Positions 33,812-43,286 of a stretch of 64,000 bases of DNA are shown here, piece by piece. Source of the stretch: Candidatus Sabulitectum sp. (GTDB lineage Bacteria; Fermentibacterota; Fermentibacteria; Fermentibacterales; JCC-6); the NCBI GenBank assembly GCA_023139045.1, contig JAGLOJ010000082.1, positions 25,868 to 89,867 on the forward strand, in the 5' to 3' direction. Positions within the stretch are counted from its first letter, which is position 1, and each line of letters starts with the position of its first letter. The translations under genes and the position numbers were made by a program. The notes below the pieces were generated by a model, which saw nothing but the letters and a program-made list of their open reading frames with translations, was not told the DNA's origin and did not search any database.

Positions 33812-35689
33812 TCAATTACCGTCAGGATTGTACCGGCAGATTACAAACTCCTGAATAATGTGAACCGGTTCAAGAATCATACCGGTTCCAATATGGTCTA
33901 GAAGAACAACGTCATTTTCGAGTTCAAAAGGCAATGGATCATTCCTGTAAAAAGTAACATAGTCTACACCGAGATCATCAAGAATAGATATTTCATCTTC
34001 AAGAGAATTGTCCAGAAATAAATGCAGAGCCTGCGGATGATGCCAGGCAACAATCACCTTGTTGTCGGAGAAGTATCTTTTCTCCTGATGAAGAGAGAGA
34101 ATCGTAGAATTTTCAGGTATCACTTCATTCATCCAGAGATGTGTAATTACTTCCGGCGATTGAAAATGCAGACCGACAAAGTTGTACCTCCCGGAGTCCC
34201 ATTTTCCAGTAATAAAAGAATGGGAAACATGATATCTAAGCCTTGCTGGAAAATTCGCACTTGATGAGGCTGCAATAACAAATCCCGGTATAATTATGGA
34301 AGCTATCAGGATTGGAGTACAGAATAAAATCGGACGCTTTACAAGATTACCTATAAAATAAGCTCCGAGAATACCGATAAAAGGATAAATCTGGATGGTA
34401 TACTTGGCACCCCACCAGGGTGGCCAGTACAGGAGTATTGCAAAGACTGAAAAAATCAGAACAGGTAAAGACAGCCAGGCCAGAATGGATTTTTTGAAAA
34501 CTGCAATAAGTGTTCCAGCAAGGAATAAAAGAAAGGCTCCTTCAATAATGGCAAAGAATATTGCTATGTTCGTTGGAACGGGCAGAATAGCGAAAGACGA
34601 AGCAGCGCCGTCTCTGTCATTTCCTCTGATAATTTCTTCGGGGTGCGGCGGCGAGCTGTATTCATCGAACAGAAGAGATTTAACCGGAAAAACAGGGTAT
34701 GTCGGACTGCCCGTTACTGCCATAGTGCGGATACCGAACAAAACAGGCACAGCAGCAAGAGCTATTACAGAGAAAGACAGGGTACGGAAAGAAAATCTAC
34801 GTCTGGAATAGAAATAGTAGAATGCATAAAGCACAAACGGTATAAGAAACAAAGCTGAAGTCAGTTTTGATGTGAAAGCAAGCCCCAGGGCAAAGAACGG
34901 TGTGTAGTCGAAGTTCTCATGTTTTCTCAATAGTCCTCTTGCAATTGAGGTGAAAGCGATAGTAACAAAAAGCATACAGGTAATATCAGTTTTTGCATAC
35001 GATGCAACAATTGTCAAAATAGAAATGTGGGTAATCAGGATAGCTGTAACAAAGAACATTTTTTTCTTTACACCAAGCATATTGAAGCCGATAATGATGG
35101 ATGCGATCAGCATTGAAAACTGGAAAACCTGTAAAACCGATAACTGATCCAGCCTGTCGGAAGAAAGAGCAGCAGGAAAGACGCTGATAAGTTCCGCCAT
35201 GAATGGAAAGCCTGCAAATTCAGTTTCGTCAAGCCAGTGAATACTGCCTGATGACAACCAGAGATCAGGCCTTACTGCATATATCACCTGCGGGTCATCG
35301 AATTGCATATTCGGTATCGATGCGAACATCAAACTTGACAAAATAATAAGAATCCATAGTAATCCGAAAACAATCTGAACAGTACCCGGTTTGCGTTGCA
35401 GCAGTGGGCTCTCACGAATGGAATGAACCAGAACCAGCAGTCCGTAAACAGCTCCGGGAACAAGAAGAACAGATACAAAAGTTCTGGTCATTACTCCGAA
35501 TAAGGACAGTATTAAAGCTGCTATTGAATAAGACAGCATTCCGGGAACGATTGCAGGCATTGATCGGAAATGACTTTGCATGAAAGACAGCTTTGTAACA
35601 GGAACTCCCGTACCGTAGAAGGCCAGCCAGGCAACAGCTACCCGGAGTATAGTGTACAAAAACGGCCCGGAACCCAACCAGTCTGTCAC
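33812..35689 (-). CDS. polytopic membrane protein, glycosyltransferase-like
   Basis: 625 aa with many TM segments and a soluble C-terminus. Confidence 0.5.
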   Translation of the reverse strand: MTDWLGSGPFLYTILRVAVAWLAFYGTGVPVTKLSFMQSHFRSMPAIVPGMLSYSIAALILSLFGVMTRTFVSVLLVPGAVYGLLVLVHSIRESPLLQRKPGTVQIVFGLLWILIILSSLMFASIPNMQFDDPQVIYAVRPDLWLSSGSIHWLDETEFAGFPFMAELISVFPAALSSDRLDQLSVLQVFQFSMLIASIIIGFNMLGVKKKMFFVTAILITHISILTIVASYAKTDITCMLFVTIAFTSIARGLLRKHENFDYTPFFALGLAFTSKLTSALFLIPFVLYAFYYFYSRRRFSFRTLSFSVIALAAVPVLFGIRTMAVTGSPTYPVFPVKSLLFDEYSSPPHPEEIIRGNDRDGAASSFAILPVPTNIAIFFAIIEGAFLLFLAGTLIAVFKKSILAWLSLPVLIFSVFAILLYWPPWWGAKYTIQIYPFIGILGAYFIGNLVKRPILFCTPILIASIIIPGFVIAASSSANFPARLRYHVSHSFITGKWDSGRYNFVGLHFQSPEVITHLWMNEVIPENSTILSLHQEKRYFSDNKVIVAWHHPQALHLFLDNSLEDEISILDDLGVDYVTFYRNDPLPFELENDVVLLDHIGTGMILEPVHIIQEFVICRYNPDGN

Positions 35690-35692
35690 GGG

Positions 35693-36634
35693 TCACCTCC
35701 AGTCGTTGTTTTTATCAAATGAAATGTCAAAATCGACGCAATTCACATCTATAATATATGCCCCGAGAACTGAATCCGGAGCGTTAAGCGAATAAGATCT
35801 ATCATTTGTGTCCCAGGCTGAAAGCCAGGAAACGGGTTCTTCAGTGTACACAGTTAGTTTCTGCCAGCATGATAAAGTCGGCTGGAGATCGTAACCTGCA
35901 ATAGATTCACCATTCAGGTTATAAAGATCCAGTGCACAGAGGGAATCAACGGGAAGTGCTGATACCAGTTTTACGATACAGCTGCCTTCTCCGATCACAT
36001 ACGAAACAGTATTTTCTTGAATAAAATCTTGCAGAGTGAGTTTTATCGAAGCAATTGAACCTGAATCAATACTGATGGAGTAGTTCAGAGAAGCACTTGA
36101 GCGGTCTCTGACAGATACATTGTAGGAGCCTGAATCAAGCCAGACGTTGATGGCTTCCCCTGGGAAAATAACATCCGGTAAAAGAACCTCGCCTGGAAAG
36201 CCCGATGAATCAGAGACGGAGATGGATACCAGTTGTATTTGGGAGGAGTTAGTTATGGAAAGCCTGTTCGGGCCGTAAACTTTGTTTATGAGTCTGCCGT
36301 ACTCTCTTCGCATTCTATCAAATTCTATGGTTGCTGAATCGACTGCCGCAAAGGATACCTCTCTGTAAGATAAATCAGAGGAGGTCAGTCCGATTATCGC
36401 AGGATAGAGCATTCCTGGTATGGCCAGCCATATTGAACTGTCTTCCGGCAATGGAGAATCAAGCAGGTTTGGTGAAATTTGCATTTCACCGGGCATAACA
36501 CTGTATACCGCAACCAGATCTCCGGAATCAGCGGCATTGTGTATCTCAATCAGCGAAACAGAGCCAGGCTGCAAGGAAAAGAAGTTGAAGAAAGAAAGAA
36601 GCACGGCCAGTATCGGTATCAGTGTCAGTACCAT
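35693..36634 (-). CDS. exported hypothetical protein with a possible divergent copy of the 39.7-44.0 kb module
   Basis: N-terminal TM; LSITNSSQIQLVSISVSDSSGFPGEVLLPDVIFPGEAINVWLDSGSYNVSVRDRSSASLNYSISIDSG. Confidence 0.5.
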   Translation of the reverse strand: MVLTLIPILAVLLSFFNFFSLQPGSVSLIEIHNAADSGDLVAVYSVMPGEMQISPNLLDSPLPEDSSIWLAIPGMLYPAIIGLTSSDLSYREVSFAAVDSATIEFDRMRREYGRLINKVYGPNRLSITNSSQIQLVSISVSDSSGFPGEVLLPDVIFPGEAINVWLDSGSYNVSVRDRSSASLNYSISIDSGSIASIKLTLQDFIQENTVSYVIGEGSCIVKLVSALPVDSLCALDLYNLNGESIAGYDLQPTLSCWQKLTVYTEEPVSWLSAWDTNDRSYSLNAPDSVLGAYIIDVNCVDFDISFDKNNDWR

Positions 36635-36836
36635 GACCCTCCCAATATTTGATCCGAATTTCGAGTTAGATATGGCCGGTAAAACATAACACTTAAGGCT
36701 GGTACCCTGCCAAGCAATGGTCGTCGTACTCTGCCTGCGCTCCTGAGCTCCGGCGGCAATTACACAGCGGTGCTATGCGTATTATGCACCAGTGCTGTCA
36801 GGCTGTGTGATTTAAGAGATATTTTCTCAGGCATAC

Positions 36837-37661
36837 TTACTGAACATCCTCCTGGTAATACCAGCAGCCATCAATCTCTTTGATTGTACAAGTGGAACTG
36901 GCAAAATTCTGATGGAATAATTGAAGCAGTTGATACTTGAACGGGAAAAAGTTGACATGCAGACTAAAGGTGTACCGATATGGTCTTTCCTTTGGCACAA
37001 CTACAATCAGTCGCTTCCCGGCGACCCTTTTGAGTTCCTTCACAGCCCTGGATACATCACGGATGTGTTCAAGGGTATGAGTGCAGGTTACCGTGTCGAA
37101 TTCACCGTCTCCAAAAGGAAGATTCTCGATGCTCGCCTTCCTGAAATCGATTTGAGGCAGGTTGTTTACTGTTTTCGGGTCGATAAGTATGTCGCATGCG
37201 GTGACACTGCACTTTTTACTCAGTCGTTTCGCCAGTACGCCTTTACCGCATCCAACATCGAGGAGAGATTCTCCTGAAATATTTGTATCAATTTCCCGGA
37301 TCATCGATCTGCCCAGATCTGTATCGTTTTCCTGAATTTGAACTGAGCCTGTCTGTGAATAGATATCTGAAATAGACTCATCTGATATTGAAGCAACTTG
37401 CTCTTTAAAATTGAAGAAATAGTGAGCTTTACTGCCAAATGCAACTTTGAACGGCAGCCACATGAAAAATTTGCTATCCCGCAGTATTGGTGGTAAACAC
37501 TCATCCAGTGCAAACTTGATTATTCTTTCCATTGAATTGTTCAAATTCATATCATGTTCCTTAAAGCTGTACCTGAGTTCAGGATGATAGTTCACATCAA
37601 TTCTCGCAAGGCCGGTTTCAGTTACAGGAAGCACGATACTTACCACCTGACTTTCAGTCAA
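36837..37661 (-). CDS. class I SAM-dependent methyltransferase
   Basis: LLDVGCGKGVLAKRL motif I; FDTVTCTHTLEHIRD. Confidence 0.82.
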   Translation of the reverse strand: MTESQVVSIVLPVTETGLARIDVNYHPELRYSFKEHDMNLNNSMERIIKFALDECLPPILRDSKFFMWLPFKVAFGSKAHYFFNFKEQVASISDESISDIYSQTGSVQIQENDTDLGRSMIREIDTNISGESLLDVGCGKGVLAKRLSKKCSVTACDILIDPKTVNNLPQIDFRKASIENLPFGDGEFDTVTCTHTLEHIRDVSRAVKELKRVAGKRLIVVVPKERPYRYTFSLHVNFFPFKYQLLQLFHQNFASSTCTIKEIDGCWYYQEDVQ

Positions 37662-37852
37662 CCTCCTGGAATCTTTGTCTGAACCCTCGGCTGGAAGATA
37701 TCGTGGAAAAATGGCTTTGCAATCAACATGATTATGAGATCACACTCTCAGTGGAAGCAATCTGGAGTTTACGGTGCTATATTTCCTGCTAAGCTGAAAT
37801 TTGAATATGGGAGCAAAGGAAATAATTCCTGACAGGCCTGGGGGAATTACCA

Positions 37853-38827
37853 GTGAAGTTTTCTGAGTTGTTGAAGAAGGAAAAGCTGAATAAAGTTTTC
37901 AATTTTGTATTGACTAACAGCTATGTCAGTGCATTTCTTCTTTTTCTTGTTCTGGCTGCAGTATCGTTGTTTGCGTACAGAACTCTCTCCGGTTTAACAC
38001 AATCCGACTTATCCGGTTTGTCGGTTGCGTCTGTTGTTATCTCTTTTCTGCTTATCTGTATGGCATATCTGAACAGATTTCTCTTCTGGACAATTCTCAC
38101 ATCATCTTTCAGGTTGAAGGCGCCTTTTCTTCTTGCATCCCGTGCTTTCTTTTACTCGCTTCTGGGGCGGTATATTCCGGGAAAAGCAGGGTTGTTTCTT
38201 TTTCGCATCAGAGCTTATGAAGGTGGTTCCCGTAAAAAGGTTGGTGCTGCTCTGATCACCGAGTACATTGCCACTCTTTTAGCAGCATGTATTCTGATAA
38301 TTACCGGTACAATGTTTATTCCAGTTACAGATGCTTTCCTGACCAGATGGGTTCCAATTGGATTGCTTGTTCTTTTTCTTATACTTCTTCACCCTGTAGT
38401 GCTGAAAAAAACCATTAATTCTCTTTTCAGGCTTACAGGGAAGAAACCTCTTGATATCTTTCCTTCAACGAAAACTCTTCTTGCAGTGACCTCCGGCTAT
38501 ATTCTTACAGGCTTGCTCCACGGCCTTGCCCTGTTTCTGCTTCTGAGAGTATTTTCACCTGTGGGATTCGAATTGTATCCCATTGTGACAGGTGCATATT
38601 ACATGGCTGTGCTTCTGGGAGTGTTCGCCTTTTTTGCTCCCGGCGGGCTTGGAGTCAGAGAGGGATTTCTTTTCCTGATTCTCTCCTTTGTTGCTGATTC
38701 TCAGTCGGTTGTTCTGTCGGCAGCAATTATGAGACTGCTTACCTTGTGCAGTGAGATGATACTGGCAGGAGCTTCCGGCCTTTCTTATAAACTGTCTGGA
38801 CGAAGAGGAACTGCTTATGAAACATGA
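37853..38827 (+). CDS. UPF0104 / lysylphosphatidylglycerol synthase TM-region-like membrane protein
   Basis: GRYIPGKAGLFLFRIRAYE and FFAPGGLGVREGFLFLIL motifs, multi-TM. Confidence 0.7.
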   Translation: MKFSELLKKEKLNKVFNFVLTNSYVSAFLLFLVLAAVSLFAYRTLSGLTQSDLSGLSVASVVISFLLICMAYLNRFLFWTILTSSFRLKAPFLLASRAFFYSLLGRYIPGKAGLFLFRIRAYEGGSRKKVGAALITEYIATLLAACILIITGTMFIPVTDAFLTRWVPIGLLVLFLILLHPVVLKKTINSLFRLTGKKPLDIFPSTKTLLAVTSGYILTGLLHGLALFLLLRVFSPVGFELYPIVTGAYYMAVLLGVFAFFAPGGLGVREGFLFLILSFVADSQSVVLSAAIMRLLTLCSEMILAGASGLSYKLSGRRGTAYET

Positions 38828-39659
38828 ACCGTGGGAACTGGTAAAGAAGGTGCAGAGAATACTGCAGCAGGCGGGTCAGGAGTGCGTTTGCGATGCCGGG
38901 ATGATGGGGGAGTTGACTAAGATCACAGATGAGCTGGAGTACGCTCTCAGTGGGAATGAGCCCACCGCAGGGGAGGTGCTGCGTATACTGGGCCATGAGC
39001 TGAAGTCGCCGATTGCTGCCATTGTGAGCCTTCTTCATGCTGTTGAGATTGGTTATGTGAAGAACCCTGAGAATTCCATGAGAATGATCGGCAGGGCCAG
39101 GAAGAGGGCAGAGGAGCTGCTGCCCCTAGTTACTGATATTATGGTACTGGGGAATCTTACAGGTGCGGATGCTTCTCATCTGGATGAGAGGGTTAGCATG
39201 CTGGCAATCTGCCGTAGCGTACACGAGCTTATGGAATTGATGTTTAAGGAGAAAGGAATCAGTTTTGAGTTTTCTTATCCTGAAGATGAGCCGTTTCTTG
39301 CCGTACGCGGGAGAGAGACTTTTCTCCGTCGTGTTATTCAGAATCTCTGTGTGAATGCTTTCAAGTACAATCGAGCCGGAGGGTGTATTTATCTGCGGGT
39401 ATTTGCTGAAGACTCCACTGTGGTTGTAGAGGTTGAAGATACAGGTATGGGCATACCAGCCGAGGATCTGCCACACGTATTTGCATTCCTTTTCAGGGGA
39501 AGTCAGGCCAAACGGAATCCTGATGGCGGGCTCGGGCTGGGTCTTTCAATGGTTAAACAGATAGTTGAGGTGCATGGTGGAACCATTACTGCCGAAAGTG
39601 AAGAGGGAAAGGGAACGATCATGACCGTCCGTCTTCCCATTTGCACCAGTTGTGAGTGA
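38817..39659 (+). CDS. soluble sensor histidine kinase
   Basis: H-box LGHELKSPIAAIVSLLHAVE, N-box QNLCVNAFKYN, G-boxes EDTGMGI and GGLGLGLSMVKQIVEVHGG; no TM segment. Confidence 0.85.
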   Translation: MKHEPWELVKKVQRILQQAGQECVCDAGMMGELTKITDELEYALSGNEPTAGEVLRILGHELKSPIAAIVSLLHAVEIGYVKNPENSMRMIGRARKRAEELLPLVTDIMVLGNLTGADASHLDERVSMLAICRSVHELMELMFKEKGISFEFSYPEDEPFLAVRGRETFLRRVIQNLCVNAFKYNRAGGCIYLRVFAEDSTVVVEVEDTGMGIPAEDLPHVFAFLFRGSQAKRNPDGGLGLGLSMVKQIVEVHGGTITAESEEGKGTIMTVRLPICTSCE

Positions 39660-39691
39660 TTGAGTGAGCGAACTGCTCACCTGGATCAGCT

Positions 39692-40375
39692 TCAACCGCC
39701 GCCTGAGTCAATGTCGCTTAAGCTGACATTCCAGGTATAGGCACGACCGTTGCCTGCAACAACGACGCTCCATCTGGTGTAGGTGTCTCCATCCTCATCC
39801 TCGATGTAAATATCGTAAGTGTCAGGCTGGACATAGGCGGTGTATGTGTCTCCCGGGTAAAGGATCTCTCCATCAAGATGATTATCGCCCCAGTCATCGC
39901 CGTCTGAGGGCGATATCCAGATTCCGTTAACATCCCAGTTATTCAGATTGTTGGTGATGGTTACAGGGCATTGACCTGCATTTTGAAGGTTTGCTGCTGA
40001 TGACGATACATCATCCATGTCATCGAGAGTGACTCTCCAGCTGAAGCCATCTGATCCAATGCGGATATCATGCAGTGTGTAGGTGTCTCCATCCTCGTCG
40101 GTTACCTGCAGGTCATAAACACCGGGCTGAACCATAACCTCTGCCGTTTTTTCAGGCACCAGAACATCTGTGCCGGGAAGATGGTTGGAGCCCCATACAT
40201 TGTCTGTACCTCTGCTTATGTACACGCAATGGATGTCGTAATTCTCCAGTCCGTTGGTTACTGCAAGGGGAACTTTTTCCAGGCAGCCGGTTGCAGGGAG
40301 AATAATCACTGCAGCGAGTATGCAGAGAAGAGCTTTGCTGTTCAAGAGTATAACCCCCTTTTTATCGTAATACAA
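39692..40375 (-). CDS. lipoprotein with two ~85-aa 'DEDGDTYT' modules
   Basis: Signal peptide ..ILPATGC; modules VPLAVTNGLENYDI..WGSNHL..YDLQVTDEDGDTYTL and CPVTITNNLNNWDV..WGDNHL..YDIYIEDEDGDTYTRW. Confidence 0.75.
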   Translation of the reverse strand: MYYDKKGVILLNSKALLCILAAVIILPATGCLEKVPLAVTNGLENYDIHCVYISRGTDNVWGSNHLPGTDVLVPEKTAEVMVQPGVYDLQVTDEDGDTYTLHDIRIGSDGFSWRVTLDDMDDVSSSAANLQNAGQCPVTITNNLNNWDVNGIWISPSDGDDWGDNHLDGEILYPGDTYTAYVQPDTYDIYIEDEDGDTYTRWSVVVAGNGRAYTWNVSLSDIDSGGG

Positions 40376-40414
40376 TCAAGGCTGTTTCTTTATTCCGTAT
40401 CTATCTCTATCCGG

Positions 40415-40783
40415 TCAATCAATATCTGCGGGAACCACTTCCCAGAGCAAATCATCCTCTTCCACTTCTCTGTCCCATATTGTGTATGTGCTTCCGTCCT
40501 CGTCCACCACCTGCACGTCATATGTATCCGGAAGAACTGTTATTTCATGGGATTCTCCGGGTAGAAGCACTTTCCATTCAGGCATAGAATTGATACCCCA
40601 TTCATCCTCAGAACTGCTGCTGACATATATGTGTTCTATGTTTTTGTTTTCCAGATCGTTGATGATGATGATTTTTGCAGGGTCAAAGCAACCCGCAGTT
40701 AGAATAAGCAGAAGCAGTGCCGCGACGAGATACGACTTACCCATGGGTTTCCTTTCTTTTTGCTCAAAAAACAGGAGACACAT
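40415..40783 (-). CDS. lipoprotein with one DEDGDTYT-type module
   Basis: Lipobox LTAGC; IIIINDLENKNIEHIYVSSSSEDEWGINSM..LLPGES..YDVQVVDEDGSTYTIWD. Confidence 0.75.
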   Translation of the reverse strand: MCLLFFEQKERKPMGKSYLVAALLLLILTAGCFDPAKIIIINDLENKNIEHIYVSSSSEDEWGINSMPEWKVLLPGESHEITVLPDTYDVQVVDEDGSTYTIWDREVEEDDLLWEVVPADID

Positions 40784-40821
40784 GATGCCCCCTGTTTCTG
40801 TGAGCTAAAGCGTTCAAATTC

Positions 40822-41772
40822 TTAATCCATATCGGCGAGGTCAACTTCCCAGTAGAAGCCATCCTCATCTACATCAATACCCCTGAGGGTGTAGGTGTCA
40901 CCATCTTCGTCTTCGACCTTGAAGTCGTAGGTATCATCCGCAGGAACGTAGAATGTGAATTCCTCACCGGCTGAAATAAGCTCGGAACCCAGGCGATCTT
41001 CGCCCCAGGGCCCGTCGCTGGCGCTACTGTAGACATACCAGATTGTCCAGTCTCCAAGTCCATTGTAGATGGTGATGGCGGCATCTCCATCGGAACCTGC
41101 CATCACAAATGAATTGTCCATATCGGAAAGGTCAACTTCCCATACGAAGCCGTCCTCGCCTACCCAGACATCCCAGAGCAGGTATTCGTCATCATCTTCA
41201 TCAATGCATTTAAAGTCGTAGTAGTCGCCGGACGTTACTTCAAATGATACAGACTCGCCCGGCTCGAGAACCTCGGAACCGAAGCGATCCTCGCCCCACT
41301 CATCGCTTTCGGAGAGGCTGCAGTATCCGTTCCAGAGGGTCCAGCTAGCAAGACAGTTCTCGATGGTTACGGTTGCTTTTTCTGCATCAGACTGCAAGTC
41401 GCCGTCTTCGAGGGTAACTGCCCATTCGTATCCGTCTTCACCGATTTCAACTTCCCAGAGGGTGTAGGAATCATCATCTTCATCAATGATCATGATATCA
41501 TAGATACCTTCTTCATCGAGAATGATGGTGATTTCGTCGCCGGATTCAAGTTTTCTGTCTATACGATCTTCACCCCGGGGACCGTCTGAAAGATCAACAT
41601 AGATTTCCTCAATATCCCAGCCGTCAAGTTCGTTAATGATGACAACTTCGATCTCGACTTCTGCAACCTCAACCGGCTCATCCGTGTCAGCCACAGGTGC
41701 TTCACCGTCACCACACGCAAAAAACAGCACCGGAAAAACCGCAAGTGCCATAAGCAGATGTAATTTTTTCAT
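40822..41772 (-). CDS. lipoprotein with three DEDGDTYT-type modules
   Basis: Signal peptide ..LFFACGDG; three modules each ending W[EA]V[DT]LxDxD. Confidence 0.78.
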   Translation of the reverse strand: MKKLHLLMALAVFPVLFFACGDGEAPVADTDEPVEVAEVEIEVVIINELDGWDIEEIYVDLSDGPRGEDRIDRKLESGDEITIILDEEGIYDIMIIDEDDDSYTLWEVEIGEDGYEWAVTLEDGDLQSDAEKATVTIENCLASWTLWNGYCSLSESDEWGEDRFGSEVLEPGESVSFEVTSGDYYDFKCIDEDDDEYLLWDVWVGEDGFVWEVDLSDMDNSFVMAGSDGDAAITIYNGLGDWTIWYVYSSASDGPWGEDRLGSELISAGEEFTFYVPADDTYDFKVEDEDGDTYTLRGIDVDEDGFYWEVDLADMD

Positions 41773-41902
41773 TATCCCTCCCTTGGTATTTGAACGTCTT
41801 TCTCACCGAACAGAAGACAATAAGAGAACACGAAGGCCGAGTAAAGACTGCTGGAAACGGAGATCGCTGTACGATCCCCGTTCCCTGCTCTCGGTCGCGT
41901 TT

Positions 41903-42244
41903 CTAGTGGCAAATATCGGCAAACTCAATGCGCCAGTTGTATCCATCGGAGCCGATCTCGACTTCCCAGAGTATGTATTCATCTCCGTCTTCGTCAACTG
42001 CCATAATGTCGTAATTACCGGGAGAGACCTTTAATGTTATCTCATCTCCAGGTTTAAGTATTTCGTGGATGAGATTGTTGCTCCAGTCTTCATCGACTGA
42101 AGGATCGATGTAGATCTCTTCGATGTCCCAGGCGCCAAGGTCGTTAGTAATCTTTACAGGAACATTGCCACCGCAGCCCGATATCAGAGTTGCGATAAGT
42201 GCTACCGTAAGCAGAGCCGTAACCTTCTTCATTATTTCCTCCAT
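41903..42244 (-). CDS. lipoprotein with one DEDGDTYT-type module
   Basis: Lipobox LISGC; VKITNDLGAWDIEEIYIDPSVDEDWSNNLI..LKPGDEITLKVSPGNYDIMAVDEDGDEYILWEVEIGSDGYNWRIEF. Confidence 0.78.
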   Translation of the reverse strand: MEEIMKKVTALLTVALIATLISGCGGNVPVKITNDLGAWDIEEIYIDPSVDEDWSNNLIHEILKPGDEITLKVSPGNYDIMAVDEDGDEYILWEVEIGSDGYNWRIEFADICH

Positions 42245-42329
42245 TTGAAAAAAACAGAATCAACCACTGAACCGGCACAGGTAACATTAACACGTAGAAT
42301 AAGGCAGAGACAGATACAGGTAAACCCCG

Positions 42330-43286
42330 TTACGGGATGAATCGATCAAGATCGTTCATTGTGATATCCCAGCCGCTGACCTCTTCTGAGATGGTCACTC
42401 CCAATCTGGTGTATGTGTCATTGTCTTCATCCACCACTCTGATGTCATAAGTGCCGGGGTCCAGCAGCAGTGAGTACTGTTCCTTAGGCTCGATTCCAGA
42501 AGCAATCAGATGATTCCTGCTCCAGTTGGTGTCTGTAGAATTTCTGTGATAAACACCTGTGATAATCCAGTCATCAAGGGCATTGCAGAGAACCAGTCTG
42601 CTGCTGCCGGTACCCGACTCTTCAAGAGGAGTCATAATGTAATCTCTTGTAATTTCCCAGCCGTAGTTTAACCGGTTATGGGTAATCGCAGTTGTTGCGC
42701 AGGTGTACTTGTTCCTCAGGTTGTCCTCTGCAGTGAGGAGGTAAAAACCCGGGTTGACCCGAACGTTCAGTGTTCTGCCGGGCCAGAGAATGAAGGCTCC
42801 AAGTCTGTCTGGACTGCTCTCCGGGTTTTCTTCTTCAGCTGCAACATTGAGCCAGTAAACATCTTTTTCCCGAAGGGCGTTTGTGATTCTGATAGTGCCT
42901 GTTCCTGAACCGGCCCAGTATTCTCCACCTGATTCAACAGTTTCTTCAAACACTGCACGGTTTGCCATGGATAATTCGATTTGCAGGGTCTCTGTAGAGT
43001 CGGTGATTGTCAATCCGGAATTGTAAATGCCGCCATCCAGGTCGATTGCTTCGATTGTTGAACTGCCGCGGGGAATGGTGATCTGGATGGCTTCACCAGG
43101 CCTGAGCTGATGTTCAAGATGGTTTATGGTATCGCTTGCGAGATAGATTTCGCTCAATGTTATATCCGGCAAGCCGTTTATAACTCTGAGCGATGTTTCT
43201 TTCTGTATATCAGGCTTGTAGAGCAGTGCAAGCATCACTGCTGCAATAGTGCAGGAAAGTAGAATAATGTACTTAGTTCGGCTCAT
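42330..43286 (-). CDS. membrane-anchored protein with three modules (two degenerate)
   Basis: N-terminal TM; TSLRVINGLPDITLSEIYLAS; GTIRITNALREKDVYWLNV; SRLVLCNALDDWIITGVYHRNSTDTNWSRNHL..YDIRVVDEDNDTYTRLGV. Confidence 0.72.
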   Translation of the reverse strand: MSRTKYIILLSCTIAAVMLALLYKPDIQKETSLRVINGLPDITLSEIYLASDTINHLEHQLRPGEAIQITIPRGSSTIEAIDLDGGIYNSGLTITDSTETLQIELSMANRAVFEETVESGGEYWAGSGTGTIRITNALREKDVYWLNVAAEEENPESSPDRLGAFILWPGRTLNVRVNPGFYLLTAEDNLRNKYTCATTAITHNRLNYGWEITRDYIMTPLEESGTGSSRLVLCNALDDWIITGVYHRNSTDTNWSRNHLIASGIEPKEQYSLLLDPGTYDIRVVDEDNDTYTRLGVTISEEVSGWDITMNDLDRFIP

